Origin: Ruegeria spongiae
Lineage (GTDB): Bacteria > Pseudomonadota > Alphaproteobacteria > Rhodobacterales > Rhodobacteraceae
Direction of reading: 5' to 3'
Assembly (NCBI RefSeq): GCF_023502395.1
Contig: NZ_JAMFMB010000032.1
Span: 1 to 44,704, forward strand
Length of the DNA: 44,704 nt
Below are positions 1-8,326 of this stretch, piece after piece (the stretch's first letter is position 1; every line of letters starts with the position of its first letter). A program made the position numbers and the translations under genes. The notes beneath the pieces were generated by a model. It was not told the DNA's origin. It saw only the letters and a list, made by a program, of their open reading frames with translations, and ran no database searches.

Positions 1-2
1 TT

Positions 3-95
3 GCCCCAATGCTGGTCATCCTCATTCTGTTGGCAGCGTTTCCCGAAATCATACTGTGGCTCCCAAAGACAGTTATGCCGGGGGCATTCCGCTAG
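3..95 (+). CDS. TRAP transporter large permease (DctM family), C-terminal end only
   Basis: The window opens inside this gene. The frame starting at base 3 reads 30 residues to a TAG at 93-95. The peptide has a hydrophobic stretch followed by PEIILWLPKTVM, the ending typical of the DctM-type 12-TM permease of TRAP transporters. These use a periplasmic binding protein and an ion gradient to import organic acids. The rest of the transporter would lie to the left of the window. The SDR gene starting about 100 bp downstream on the same strand may belong to the same transcription unit. The assignment rests on one short C-terminal motif, so it is moderately sure. Confidence 0.6.
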   Translation, partial: APMLVILILLAAFPEIILWLPKTVMPGAFR

Positions 96-191
96 TGGCG
101 TCTCGAGTTGCGCTATGAGCGCATTCCGAGGGCAGCCAAGTTAACCCCATGACAAATGCGAAGCTCGCGCGTCGCAACAGGAAGGATCGAT

Positions 192-935
192 ATGAAACTT
201 GCAGGTAAGACCGCCATCGTGACCGGAGGAGGCCGCGATATTGGCCGCGCTGTTGCGATCAAACTCGCCTCAGAAGGCGCAAATGTTGCGATCAACTATT
301 TTTCCAGCTCGAATGGCGCGGCGGAAAACGTTGCTGCAATCGAAGGCAATGGCGGTAAAGCGATTGCCCTGCAGGGCGACCTGAACAAGAAGGCGGATGT
401 TGACGCGCTGGTGTCTCGCACGGTCGAAGCCTTTGGTGGCGTTGACGTTCTGGTCAACAACGCTGGCGGTCTGATCGCCCGCAAAACCATTGCGGAAATG
501 TCCGTTGAGCATTGGGACGCTGTGATGAGCCTGAATCTGACCAGCACATTCCTGATGACGCAGGCGTGTCTGTCCAGGATGACGTCCGGAACCATCGTCA
601 ACCTCGCCAGTCAAGCCGGGCGCGATGGTGGTGGGCCGGGCGCCGTCGCATATGCCACGGCCAAAGGCGCGGTCATGACCATGACACGCGGTTTGGCAAA
701 GGAAGTTGGTCCCGACATTCGCGTAAATGCGCTTTGTCCCGGCATGATCGATCCCGATTTTCACAACGTTCACACGCCGGATGCAGGTCGCCGCGGCTTT
801 GAGGCCAACGCGCCGCTCAAGCGTCAAGGTCATGTCGATGATGCAGCGAACCTCGTTCTATTCCTTGCCTGCGAGGACAGCGCTTTCATCACGGGCGCAA
901 ATATAGATCTCAACGGTGGCATGCTTTTTTCCTAG
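192..935 (+). CDS. Short-chain dehydrogenase/reductase (SDR), FabG-like
   Basis: A classical SDR of about 247 residues, the usual size. It has an N-terminal nucleotide-binding glycine motif in the variant form TGGGRDIG (about residues 11-18), the structural NNAGG motif, and the catalytic YATAK (Tyr and Lys). These enzymes oxidise or reduce an alcohol/carbonyl pair with NAD(P)(H). The ATG at 192 is preferred over an upstream in-frame ATG at 156 because AGGA lies just before it and the homologous region begins with MKLAGKTAIVTGG. The gene follows a TRAP permease tail on the same strand and converges with the aminotransferase at 985. Substrate unknown; a sugar-acid or hydroxy-acid dehydrogenase is plausible from the transporter context. 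Confidence 0.88.
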   Translation: MKLAGKTAIVTGGGRDIGRAVAIKLASEGANVAINYFSSSNGAAENVAAIEGNGGKAIALQGDLNKKADVDALVSRTVEAFGGVDVLVNNAGGLIARKTIAEMSVEHWDAVMSLNLTSTFLMTQACLSRMTSGTIVNLASQAGRDGGGPGAVAYATAKGAVMTMTRGLAKEVGPDIRVNALCPGMIDPDFHNVHTPDAGRRGFEANAPLKRQGHVDDAANLVLFLACEDSAFITGANIDLNGGMLFS

Positions 936-984
936 CAACTGTAGGTGAACAGAATTGCCGACCCACAGTGTCAATTCAGAGTAG

Positions 985-2076
985 TCAATCCAGAAACGCT
1001 TTGACGCCTGCGATGACTGGGCGCAGGGCGGCGCGGCAGGCATTGTCGCCCATGTGGGCCACGCGGAACACCTCTTCCTTGTTCGCACCGAAACCACCTG
1101 CAATGCGAATCTGGTGGTATTCGATCAGATACCGCACAAGGTCTGAGGAACGGAATGCCCCACTGGTTTTCACCCCCGTCACGCCCGGCGATCTTGAGCC
1201 CTCTTCGATCTGGAGTTCCAATCCCACCCCTTCCATCGCGTCACACAGAAAAGCGCGTGCGTCTTCATGCCGGGCGTAGCGTGTTTCCAACCCCTCGGTC
1301 TGCATTTCCAATAAAGCAACGTCCAGCGCATGGACCACGCCGACCGGCATGGTGGTCAGGCTCGGGTGCCAGTCGGGTGCGGCCTCAAGCTGTTCTTTCC
1401 AGCGGCGGATATCGGTGAATCCGCCCCGGGGGGATTTTTTTTGCGCGATCCGGGGCCAGGCCGCATCGGACACAGCAACAAGACCAAGCCCGGGTACGGA
1501 CCCCAGCCCCTTTTGCGAACCCGAAGTCATTATGGTGACACCCCAGTCATCCATGTGAGAGGCCGCTGTTCCAAGACCACTGACGGAATCCACCAGAACC
1601 GGCACACCCGCCTCGCTTGCCACTTTGGCCAAGGCTTCGACCGGGTTCAGCAGTCCGGTCGAGGTTTCGACATGGGTGAAACAGACAAGATCAATTTGCT
1701 GTTGCCCAAGTGCAGAGCGCAGTTGATCCGGGTCCGCAGGTCTGCCCGGCTCGACAGGCAGCAAAACGGCGATCCCACCGCATCCCTCGACAGACTTTCT
1801 GAGCACATTGCTGAAATAGCCCGCGTCAAGAATCAGCGCTGTCTGGCCTTCGTCCAGCAACGCGCGCACCGCCATCTCGTTGGCCAGTGTCCCGCATCCC
1901 GGGACAATGGCAACATATCCATCGGTGCCGAACACCGGTTGCAGGTTCCGGGTCGCGCGGACGTATGCCTGCGAAAACTCTGGGCCCACGTGCAGGCCCT
2001 GCGATCCGTATTGCGCGGCCAGCACCTTTTCCGAGACCTCGACCGGCCCCGGTGTGAAGTTTCGAATGCGTGCCAT
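985..2076 (-). CDS. Class V pyridoxal-phosphate aminotransferase (alanine/serine-glyoxylate type)
   Basis: This 363-residue protein matches the length and layout of the alanine-glyoxylate/serine-glyoxylate aminotransferase branch of fold-type I class V PLP enzymes. The N terminus reads NFTPGPVEVSEKVL, a PGP signature of the family. A glycine-rich phosphate-binding stretch (PGCGTLANEMA) follows at about residues 59-69. The internal lysine that should bind PLP lies in SGSQKGLG. It is the last gene of a four-gene minus-strand operon: its ATG overlaps the stop of the upstream SDR (TGATG). The context of two SDRs and a ring-cleaving type cupin suggests a role in breaking down an amino-bearing compound or making glycine from glyoxylate. 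The true amino donor and acceptor cannot be read from sequence. Confidence 0.85.
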   Translation of the reverse strand: MARIRNFTPGPVEVSEKVLAAQYGSQGLHVGPEFSQAYVRATRNLQPVFGTDGYVAIVPGCGTLANEMAVRALLDEGQTALILDAGYFSNVLRKSVEGCGGIAVLLPVEPGRPADPDQLRSALGQQQIDLVCFTHVETSTGLLNPVEALAKVASEAGVPVLVDSVSGLGTAASHMDDWGVTIMTSGSQKGLGSVPGLGLVAVSDAAWPRIAQKKSPRGGFTDIRRWKEQLEAAPDWHPSLTTMPVGVVHALDVALLEMQTEGLETRYARHEDARAFLCDAMEGVGLELQIEEGSRSPGVTGVKTSGAFRSSDLVRYLIEYHQIRIAGGFGANKEEVFRVAHMGDNACRAALRPVIAGVKAFLD

Positions 2077-2810
2077 CAGTAGGTCGCCCGCCCGCCGGAC
2101 AGGTCAAAGACGGCGCCCGAGTTGAAGGTGCAATCGTCGGAGGACAACCACATGACAAGCCGCGCAGTTTCCTCGACCGTGCCCAGGCGCTTCATCGGGG
2201 ATTTGTCGATCATGATCTGCACAAACTCCGGTGTCATCTGGTCCAGAATGGCGGTCTTGACTGCTGCGGGCGCGATGCAGTTGACGCGGATGTCGGTCAG
2301 CGCGAGTTCCTTGGCCAGTGACTTGGTAAAACCGATCACACCGGCTTTGGCAGCCGAATAGGCCGAGGCATTGGGCGTGCCCTCCTTACCGGCGAGCGAG
2401 GCCATGTTGATGATCCGGCCAAAGCCCTTTTCCTGCATCACCGGCACCACGGCGTGGGCCAGATAGAAGGTGCCGGTCAGGTTGACCTCGATAACCTTGG
2501 CCCAGGTGGCAGGGTCGTTGTCGACCACCGGCAGGGTTGGCCCCGCAAATCCAGCGTTGTGCGACAGAAAGTCGATCCCACCAAAAGCCGCGCGCGTATC
2601 AGCCACGGCTTGGGCGATCTGGCTGGGGTCGCTGATATCGACGTGACAGGCGATCGCCCCGTCAGGTGCATTGTCAGGCGTGGACATGTCCCAGATCGCC
2701 ACCTTGGCCCCTGCCGCAGCATAGTGACGGGCGATCTCGGCCCCGATCCCGGCCGCGCCGCCGGTGATGACGGCGACGCGATCCGAGAAGTCAAAACTCA
2801 CATTGCTCAT
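2076..2810 (-). CDS. SDR family oxidoreductase
   Basis: A 244-residue classical SDR. The Rossmann glycine motif TGGAAGIG lies near residue 17. The usual NNAG is HNAG, the catalytic serine is in NMASLAG, and the Tyr-Lys pair is in YSAAK. A DISD acid-rich turn after the second strand region resembles NAD-binding sugar dehydrogenases such as L-fucose or 2-keto-3-deoxy acid dehydrogenases, but this is only a resemblance. It sits third in the minus-strand operon, between the cupin gene (5 bp gap) and the aminotransferase (1 bp overlap), so all are probably co-transcribed from the promoter beside the IclR gene. NAD-dependent oxidation of a hydroxylated intermediate is inferred. Confidence 0.88.
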   Translation of the reverse strand: MSNVSFDFSDRVAVITGGAAGIGAEIARHYAAAGAKVAIWDMSTPDNAPDGAIACHVDISDPSQIAQAVADTRAAFGGIDFLSHNAGFAGPTLPVVDNDPATWAKVIEVNLTGTFYLAHAVVPVMQEKGFGRIINMASLAGKEGTPNASAYSAAKAGVIGFTKSLAKELALTDIRVNCIAPAAVKTAILDQMTPEFVQIMIDKSPMKRLGTVEETARLVMWLSSDDCTFNSGAVFDLSGGRATY

Positions 2811-2815
2811 GATAC

Positions 2816-3346
2816 CTACCGAATAAAGGTTTTCACATAGTCAGCCCCCAGGCCGACCTTTTCGAAATGCGCGCGGCACATATCAATCTTGGTAAAGACG
2901 TCCTCGTATCCAAGGTGATTGCCGTCCGGGTCGACATAGTACATGACGCCGTTCACCTGAAAATAAGTGATCATCTCATCCACATCATCGGGCACGACCA
3001 GCGTGTGCGTCTCACCAGGAGGCTCGTAGACATAGCTGCCTTCCACGGCTTCCCAGTCATGCTCGAGATAATGCCAGCGACCTTTCAGCACGAACCCATG
3101 CACCGGGTTGGGATGGCGGTGGCGCGACAGGACACCGGCCTTGGTGACTTTCAACAGGTTCATCCAATAGCCCTGGGAAACATTCAGGCAGAGTGGGCGG
3201 AAGAACACGGTTTCGGTCTGCTGCACCCACATGCGCGGGTCATTTTCAGAGAGTGCGTCCTTCACAACGATGTCCGGCAAGGCGTCCTGTGGCATCGGGT
3301 GCTTGTAGGGCACCCGGGGATTTTCGTCTTCACTGACCAGTGGCAT
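2816..3346 (-). CDS. Cupin-fold dioxygenase-like protein (2,4'-dihydroxyacetophenone dioxygenase family)
   Basis: A 176-residue single cupin. Cupin motif 1 is visible as RHRHPNPVHGFVLKGRWHY and motif 2 as the downstream PPGETHTL, giving metal-ligand histidines and a glutamate. The overall pattern resembles the 2,4'-dihydroxyacetophenone dioxygenase/ChrR-like cupins, in which an Fe(II)-type centre cleaves a C-C bond next to a carbonyl. It lies between two SDR genes in an IclR-linked operon, which supports a catabolic dioxygenase rather than a regulator. The C-terminal part carries a YYVDPDGNHLGYEDV segment also seen in this group. The substrate is not deducible; a simple isomerase or non-enzymatic cupin cannot be excluded. 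Confidence 0.7.
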   Translation of the reverse strand: MPLVSEDENPRVPYKHPMPQDALPDIVVKDALSENDPRMWVQQTETVFFRPLCLNVSQGYWMNLLKVTKAGVLSRHRHPNPVHGFVLKGRWHYLEHDWEAVEGSYVYEPPGETHTLVVPDDVDEMITYFQVNGVMYYVDPDGNHLGYEDVFTKIDMCRAHFEKVGLGADYVKTFIR

Positions 3347-3364
3347 TCAAGCTTCCTTTCGTGA

Positions 3365-4066
3365 CTAAGCAGCGGCGTATCCGCCATCGACATTCAAGAG
3401 TGTTCCAGTAATAAAGTCGGCAGCTTCCGAGGCAAGGAACAGCGCCGGACCGACCAGATCTTCGGCCTGGCCCCATCGGCGCATCGGGGTGCGCGCCAGA
3501 ATGGCGGCGCTCCGGTCGGGGTCGTTTTGCAGATTTTCCGTGAGTTGTGTGGCGATCCAGCCCGGCGCCAGCGCGTTCACCCGGATGCCGTCAGGCGCAT
3601 AGGCGATCGCCAGCGACTTGGTCAGTTGTGCAATACCACCCTTGGAGGCCGCATAGCCGGGCACCAACCCGCCTCCGAAATAGCTGAGCATTGAGGCGAT
3701 GTTTATGATCGACCCGTTGGTCCGCGCCAGCTTGCCGCGTGCAGCGGCACAGACCCGCATCGTGCCGGTCAGGTTGATGTCCACGACCTGCGCAAAGACC
3801 TCTGGCTCCAACTCTTCGCTTCGGCGGATCACACCGGCGGCGTTCACAACCACATCCAACCTTGGAATGTCTGCAACCAGCGCCCGCACTGCGGCGTCAT
3901 CGGTCACGTCAAGACTGTGGAAAGTCAGATCGGTCGCCGACGCTGGCAATTCGCCAAGCCCCGCAGCCTGTACGCGAAACCCGGCCTGCAAGAACCCCTG
4001 CGCAATTGCAAGACCCAACCCTCCAGTCCCACCCGTGACCAATGCAGCTCTTTGAGTGTCAGCCAT
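3365..4066 (-). CDS. SDR family oxidoreductase, first gene of the IclR-linked operon
   Basis: A short-chain dehydrogenase of 233 residues if started at the internal ATG at 4066 (MADTQRAALVTGGTGG). That start puts the Rossmann motif TGGTGGLG at the usual distance from the N terminus. A longer in-frame start at 4102 would run into the shared promoter and is less likely. NAAG, the catalytic serine in NIASM, and the YAASK Tyr-Lys pair are all present. It is the first gene transcribed leftward from the intergenic palindromes at 4085-4133 and is followed by the cupin, a second SDR and an aminotransferase. Two SDRs in one operon suggest two successive alcohol/carbonyl steps. Substrate unknown. Confidence 0.87.
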   Translation of the reverse strand: MADTQRAALVTGGTGGLGLAIAQGFLQAGFRVQAAGLGELPASATDLTFHSLDVTDDAAVRALVADIPRLDVVVNAAGVIRRSEELEPEVFAQVVDINLTGTMRVCAAARGKLARTNGSIINIASMLSYFGGGLVPGYAASKGGIAQLTKSLAIAYAPDGIRVNALAPGWIATQLTENLQNDPDRSAAILARTPMRRWGQAEDLVGPALFLASEAADFITGTLLNVDGGYAAA

Positions 4067-4084
4067 TGCGCAATTCTCGAGTTG

Positions 4085-4097
4085 TCCATAGTGTGGA
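4085..4097. promoter_or_regulatory. Short inverted repeat in the divergent SDR/iclR promoter
   Basis: TCCA-tagtg-TGGA, a 4-bp-arm inverted repeat immediately upstream of the leftward SDR start. It shares its TGGA/TCCA half-sites with the longer palindrome at 4114-4133. IclR-type regulators often bind TGGA...TCCA-like palindromes, so this may be a second operator. Four-base arms are short and could arise by chance. Confidence 0.35.
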
Positions 4098-4113
4098 TGC
4101 ACAGTTCAATATA

Positions 4114-4133
4114 TGGACTACATACGATATCCA
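4114..4133. promoter_or_regulatory. Candidate IclR-family operator between divergent genes
   Basis: A 20-bp imperfect palindrome with outer arms TGGA/TCCA and an inner symmetric C..TA..G core, centred about 40 bp upstream of the proposed iclR start. Its arms match those of the nearby 4085-4097 repeat. Its place between a regulator gene and the operon it diverges from supports an operator for autoregulation and operon control. Binding is inferred, not shown. Confidence 0.5.
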
Positions 4134-4163
4134 ACCATCGTGTCAATCACTCAAAGGCCACGC

Positions 4164-4922
4164 ATGACCAAACAGGTTCAAGGAACGCAGAGCTTTTCGC
4201 GCAGCATTGAATTGTTGCAGCATATCGTCGACCGATCCGAGCCGCCCTCACTTCGGGATCTGGTCGAGGAACGAAGCCTGACGCGGCCGACAATTTATCG
4301 CCTGCTGGCAGGCCTGGAAGCGGAAGCCTTGATCGTTCAGACAGCTGATCGGCGCTACAAGGCCGGGCCACGCCTGATCAACCTCGCCAGACATTCGCTG
4401 GCGCAAACAGACATTCGCGAAACCGCTCGTGACCTGCTGGAAACTCTGCGGGATAAAACCGGGGAAACGGTGCACCTGGCGATCCGATGCGGGGACGGTC
4501 TGGTTTACATAGACAAGATCGAAAGCCATGAAACAGTGCGTATGAGCTCGACCATCGGCACCTTTGTCCCCCTTCACTCCAGTGGCGTTGGCAAAGCCTA
4601 CCTCTCGGCCTTGCCCGTGCAGAGTTTCCAATCCCTGCTTGCGAACATGACCCTTGAAGCTATCACCCCATATACCACGACCGATCCTGCGGCTTTGGAA
4701 GAACAGATCGAAACCTGTCGGAGACAAGGCTATGTGTTCGATAGTCAAGAGAACGAAGCCGGCATTGCGTGTTATGGAGCTGCCATAGTTGGCGACAGGG
4801 ACGACCCGGTTGCCGCTGTCAGCGTTTCAGTTCCTCTTTTTCGGCTAAGCAAAGAACAGAAAAGATATACCGGTCCTCTTTTGGAATGTGTCAACAACAT
4901 CTCCAACCGATTAGGTGTTTGA
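4164..4922 (+). CDS. IclR family transcriptional regulator
   Basis: A 252-residue regulator with the two-part IclR layout. An N-terminal winged helix-turn-helix (about residues 10-70, SFSRSIELLQHI through TRPTIYRLLAGLEAE) is followed by a C-terminal effector-binding domain. That domain includes the family-like segments GETVHLAIRCGDGLVYIDKI and LHSSGVGKAYLSAL. The ATG at 4164 is chosen because it gives the usual short leader before the HTH; an in-frame ATG at 4113 would overlap the palindromic operator. It is transcribed away from the SDR-cupin-SDR-aminotransferase operon and probably controls that operon and itself in response to a small catabolite. Effector unknown. Confidence 0.92.
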   Translation: MTKQVQGTQSFSRSIELLQHIVDRSEPPSLRDLVEERSLTRPTIYRLLAGLEAEALIVQTADRRYKAGPRLINLARHSLAQTDIRETARDLLETLRDKTGETVHLAIRCGDGLVYIDKIESHETVRMSSTIGTFVPLHSSGVGKAYLSALPVQSFQSLLANMTLEAITPYTTTDPAALEEQIETCRRQGYVFDSQENEAGIACYGAAIVGDRDDPVAAVSVSVPLFRLSKEQKRYTGPLLECVNNISNRLGV

Positions 4923-5086
4923 TCCCACGGTTTGATGGTGTCCAGATCAGAAACAAAACCTTCAGCTACCAGAACAGATGGTGTTCGTGCAACAATGACC
5001 CTCCCATTCAAGTTGTTGCAAATCCACAATTGCACCGCCAGGCCAGCGGGGGCATCTACACCTTAAGAGTCCGCGGGATACCTTAT

Positions 5087-5959
5087 TCAATAAAGGTAGT
5101 CGGTTGTTGCAGACAGCCTTATCAACCACTGCGCAAGCAAGTTCATCAAACCTTGGTCTCCAGAGAAAACGACCACCCGCGCCGTCGCGCCAACTCTGAG
5201 TGGCTGCCCTGCAACCGGACCTTCCGGTGTTATGCGCACCTGAAACCTCTGCGAGAAACTGACCCATCGTGAGGGGTTGCCAACCTGCGGCAAACGACCC
5301 GAGGCTATGCCCTGCCCTCTTTCCACGCCCCAACCAATGCTTTCCACGCGTCCTGCAAACACCTGCCCGGGATACAAATAAAGACCAAATTCCACTTTCT
5401 GGCCGTCCCGAATGACCGACAACGCGTTTTCTTCGAAATTTGCGACGATCCACCAATTCTCTGCATCTACAAGCGTCATCACGGCCCGGCCGACAGTTGC
5501 GTAAGCGCCTGTATGAAGCTGCAGGTTGTCGACAAGCCCGCCTGCCGGTGCCCTCACCGTCGTTTGCGACAAGCTGAGATTGGCCTTGGCGAGCATTGAC
5601 TTGATCTGCCGAAGTTCAGCGCGCTCCCAATCTGTCGTACCCTGCTGATTAAGCGCCAGTTCCGCATGGTCGAGCTTGGCCTGCAGACGGTCCACTTCGA
5701 TTTGATAGGCCTCTGGATCAATACGGAACAGAGGGTCACCTACTTTGACCTTGGCACCCTCTTCGACAAGAACCTCGACCACCTCACCCGGCACCTGCGG
5801 GGCGACAGGGATAACGGCAGCCTGCACATAGGCGTCCCGCGTCATCGGCGTGAAGCGATCGGATGCAATGTAGTAGATGAAAAGCAAGATGATCAGGCAA
5901 AACAACGAAGTTACCCAGAATCTGATGGTTGTCTTGCCATGCCTCAGTGCCGCCATCAT
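5087..5959 (-). CDS. HlyD/EmrA-type membrane fusion protein of an AaeA-like efflux pump
   Basis: A 290-residue periplasmic adaptor. One N-terminal membrane helix (about residues 14-31, WVTSLFCLIILLFIYYIAS) precedes the barrel-sandwich/lipoyl halves (APQVPGEVVEVLVEEGAKVKVGD and TVRAPAGGLVDNLQLHTGAY). These flank a short coiled-coil hairpin. The compact hairpin and single TM fit the AaeA/YibH group, which pairs with FUSC-type inner-membrane transporters to export aromatic carboxylic acids. It overlaps the preceding FUSC gene by ATGA, so the two are translationally coupled. It converges with the IclR gene. An exported substrate of p-hydroxybenzoate or benzoate type is inferred from family knowledge and from the aromatic catabolism nearby. 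Confidence 0.85.
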   Translation of the reverse strand: MMAALRHGKTTIRFWVTSLFCLIILLFIYYIASDRFTPMTRDAYVQAAVIPVAPQVPGEVVEVLVEEGAKVKVGDPLFRIDPEAYQIEVDRLQAKLDHAELALNQQGTTDWERAELRQIKSMLAKANLSLSQTTVRAPAGGLVDNLQLHTGAYATVGRAVMTLVDAENWWIVANFEENALSVIRDGQKVEFGLYLYPGQVFAGRVESIGWGVERGQGIASGRLPQVGNPSRWVSFSQRFQVRITPEGPVAGQPLRVGATARVVVFSGDQGLMNLLAQWLIRLSATTDYLY

Positions 5960-8142
5960 CCTATCCCTTCATATGTGAGCGCCAATTTCGAAGTGTCCGG
6001 CAGGATCGGCGTGTTTTCTGCTTCTATCGACGTGACCACCAATGCCAGCTGGTGGCGCATCTCGCGAATGAAATTGACACCAAAGAGCCACGCGCGCTGG
6101 CTCTCTCCTGCTTTGATCGGCATCGACTTGACCTCTTCTATTGCTACATCCAAAGCGGCGAGCCGCGCACGAATTGTTCCGTCCTCCAAAGCGCGCCCCG
6201 CAGACAACTCGTCTGCCAATGCTTCGACCAACAGTCCCACCTGTTCGAGGGCGCCGGTGGTCGGCGCGATCATTGCTCGGCTGATTTCGGGGTCTTTGAT
6301 ACGCTGCAAGGCCTGATGCAATGTCCACATCTGGTGAAACATGTTGCCGGTTGCATGAGTCATGCCACCATAGTCGTATTTTGCGCGGATCTTTCCGCGC
6401 AACATGTAGCTGAAGTCATATAGAAGCGCAAAATCTGTCTGCACGTCTGTCTGCAGGCGCAGCAGATGCGCGTTCAGCATTGCCGGATCGGGGTCCTTGG
6501 CCGAAGATATGCGCTGCAGGGCGGGCGTTAAGGCCCGCAGATTGTCGGCCACATTCTTTCGCAGCATATCTGCCGGATGCTCCGGCCAGAGGTTTTGTCC
6601 GATCACAAGTGCCACGACAAATCCCAAAACGGCACCTAACACCCGCTCCTCGGCGGGAACCACCGTCGCGACGGGAAAGGCCGCGGTGCCGAGAATGACG
6701 GCAATACCAATGCAAATCTGAAATCCGGAATAGGAAATCCGGTCATGCCCCGCACCGATATAGGCCCCGATCAGAAACCCCGTAGCAAGCCATGCCAACA
6801 ACAGCGGAAAATGGGGCGCAACAGAGATCAGCCCCAACCCCAAGAGACTGTAGGCCGAGCCCGCCAGCACACCCGGAAACCAAAGGCGGACCCGCAGATG
6901 AGACTTTCCGAGGTTGGGTTGCACCATCACCACAACCAGCCCTAGCACCAGATATGCACCAGCCGGCACAAAGGAACTCAGATGAAGCAGCAGCGCCACG
7001 GCAACACCCAATGTGAGTTTGAGCGCGGCTTTTGCGCTGTCCTGTGCAATCCACGCAGTCTGCCCTGCTGGCGAGGGCTCGACGGGGATCGGCACCTCGG
7101 ACATCTCGGGGTCGGCAAGTGCCATTAGGTTTTCTTGCAGTTCGCGCACGGCAGTCGTGAAGGCAGCCAATTTGGACGGCAACCGCCGCAATTCGATGTC
7201 GGGTTCCTGCAGGTTCTCCGCTGCGATGATCCTGTGGCGGTCAATGACCCTTAGGGGCGCATCCAGGCCACCCAAACCTGCGGGGTCTTTCATGCCCTGG
7301 GCAAGCCCACGCAGGACCGAATTCATGGCAGCGCAGACCTTCGCCACTTCGTCGCCCTGCGGCATATCTTGCAGGGTGCGTTCCATATGGCGGACATTGA
7401 CATAGGCCAGCATCAGGTTGCGCATACGCTGGCGGACAGCGTCATATTGCTGCTGCTCACCTCGGTAACGCCATTTCAGGCAATCAACCTGATGCCGCCA
7501 CTTGCCGAAATTCATGAGGCTGACCGGGCTGGGATGATAGGAAATCACCTGCCCGGCCGTTAGGCGGTCTGCGGTTCGGTCCAGCAACACGGCACATTCC
7601 TGCGCAATCCCAGAGCACAGGTTGTCAAGATCGCGCGTGCTTGGCGCGGGCCAGAGGCACAGCATCACCAGCCAGGTCACCGCCAGTCCAAGGACGATTT
7701 CCAACGTCCAGTAAAAAGCGACCTGCTCACCCAGCTTCGCCCCCCCGATGGCTGCAAAAGCAGCGCCGACAACGATCAGGTTTGCAAAGAAGGCTGCAAA
7801 CGCCCCCGGCCAGCGCCCACGAAAGCCCTGAGCCGCCCAATAGCCCAAAATGCAGGTCACAATGAGTGTGGCGAGCATGAACAGGGGACGGGCAGTCAGG
7901 AAGAGATCGATTGTGCCAAATGAAATGACCGTGCCCAAGGCGGATCCGGCGACCAGTAAAAACCCCGCCTTTGGCGATTCATCATGCATCAGGAACGCAA
8001 TCACCAGGACCGGAAAAATAACAAACACACCGGTCTGCGCGCCCAACAGCGCCGCCAACGCTATACACAACACCATCACAATTGCTACACGCAGCGCTGT
8101 GATAACACGAAGACGTTTGATCTGATCATTCAAACTCAACAT
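5956..8142 (-). CDS. FUSC family inner-membrane transporter (AaeB-like aromatic acid efflux)
   Basis: A 728-residue protein with the duplicated layout of FUSC/AaeB pumps. A hydrophobic block of several membrane helices (about residues 12-165) is followed by a long soluble, charged middle region (about 170-370). A second membrane block (about 375-530) precedes a soluble C terminus. The family partners with an AaeA-like adaptor, here encoded immediately downstream with an overlapping stop/start. Expected role: energy-dependent removal of aromatic acids that would otherwise build up during catabolism. No regulator gene adjoins it; the upstream region leads directly into the decayed IS6 element, which may have altered its promoter. 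Confidence 0.85.
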   Translation of the reverse strand: MLSLNDQIKRLRVITALRVAIVMVLCIALAALLGAQTGVFVIFPVLVIAFLMHDESPKAGFLLVAGSALGTVISFGTIDLFLTARPLFMLATLIVTCILGYWAAQGFRGRWPGAFAAFFANLIVVGAAFAAIGGAKLGEQVAFYWTLEIVLGLAVTWLVMLCLWPAPSTRDLDNLCSGIAQECAVLLDRTADRLTAGQVISYHPSPVSLMNFGKWRHQVDCLKWRYRGEQQQYDAVRQRMRNLMLAYVNVRHMERTLQDMPQGDEVAKVCAAMNSVLRGLAQGMKDPAGLGGLDAPLRVIDRHRIIAAENLQEPDIELRRLPSKLAAFTTAVRELQENLMALADPEMSEVPIPVEPSPAGQTAWIAQDSAKAALKLTLGVAVALLLHLSSFVPAGAYLVLGLVVVMVQPNLGKSHLRVRLWFPGVLAGSAYSLLGLGLISVAPHFPLLLAWLATGFLIGAYIGAGHDRISYSGFQICIGIAVILGTAAFPVATVVPAEERVLGAVLGFVVALVIGQNLWPEHPADMLRKNVADNLRALTPALQRISSAKDPDPAMLNAHLLRLQTDVQTDFALLYDFSYMLRGKIRAKYDYGGMTHATGNMFHQMWTLHQALQRIKDPEISRAMIAPTTGALEQVGLLVEALADELSAGRALEDGTIRARLAALDVAIEEVKSMPIKAGESQRAWLFGVNFIREMRHQLALVVTSIEAENTPILPDTSKLALTYEGIG

Positions 8143-8272
8143 TCAAGTATCGATCTATCCGCCGCTCTAGTTGCTTGGAATTGGTAACAATAAACGGTCG
8201 CTCTCGAAACGGTCATTGGCAAGTTGGGTGCGGTTTTGTAACTTTGATCGCGCCGAATAAACGCACCAAATC

Positions 8273-8286
8273 GACATTGTCGCAAA
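8273..8286 (+). repeat. Candidate terminal inverted repeat of a decayed IS6-family element
   Basis: GACATTGTCGCAAA lies about 40 bp beyond the stop codon of the degenerate transposase and keeps the GTCGCAAA core of IS6-family ends. The same core appears at 28195, 42173 and, inverted, 42463. The opposite end of this copy is not clearly recognisable. Confidence 0.5.
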
Positions 8287-8326
8287 CTTTGATGTTAATC
8301 GAAACATGTGCGCTGACTGGGCGAAA

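Noticed and set aside
270-833. Long minus-strand frame of 187 codons opposite the first SDR gene
   Set aside because: It lies fully inside a well-supported SDR gene and shows no recognisable motif; it is a shadow of GC-rich coding DNA.
1330-2082. 250-codon plus-strand frame opposite the aminotransferase
   Set aside because: No motif or ribosome site is seen, and the minus-strand aminotransferase explains the region completely.
5079-5098. TACCTT/AAGGTA inverted repeat at the end of the AaeA-like gene as a terminator
   Set aside because: The stem is short and AT-rich, overlaps the stop codon and has no following T-run, so it is not convincing.
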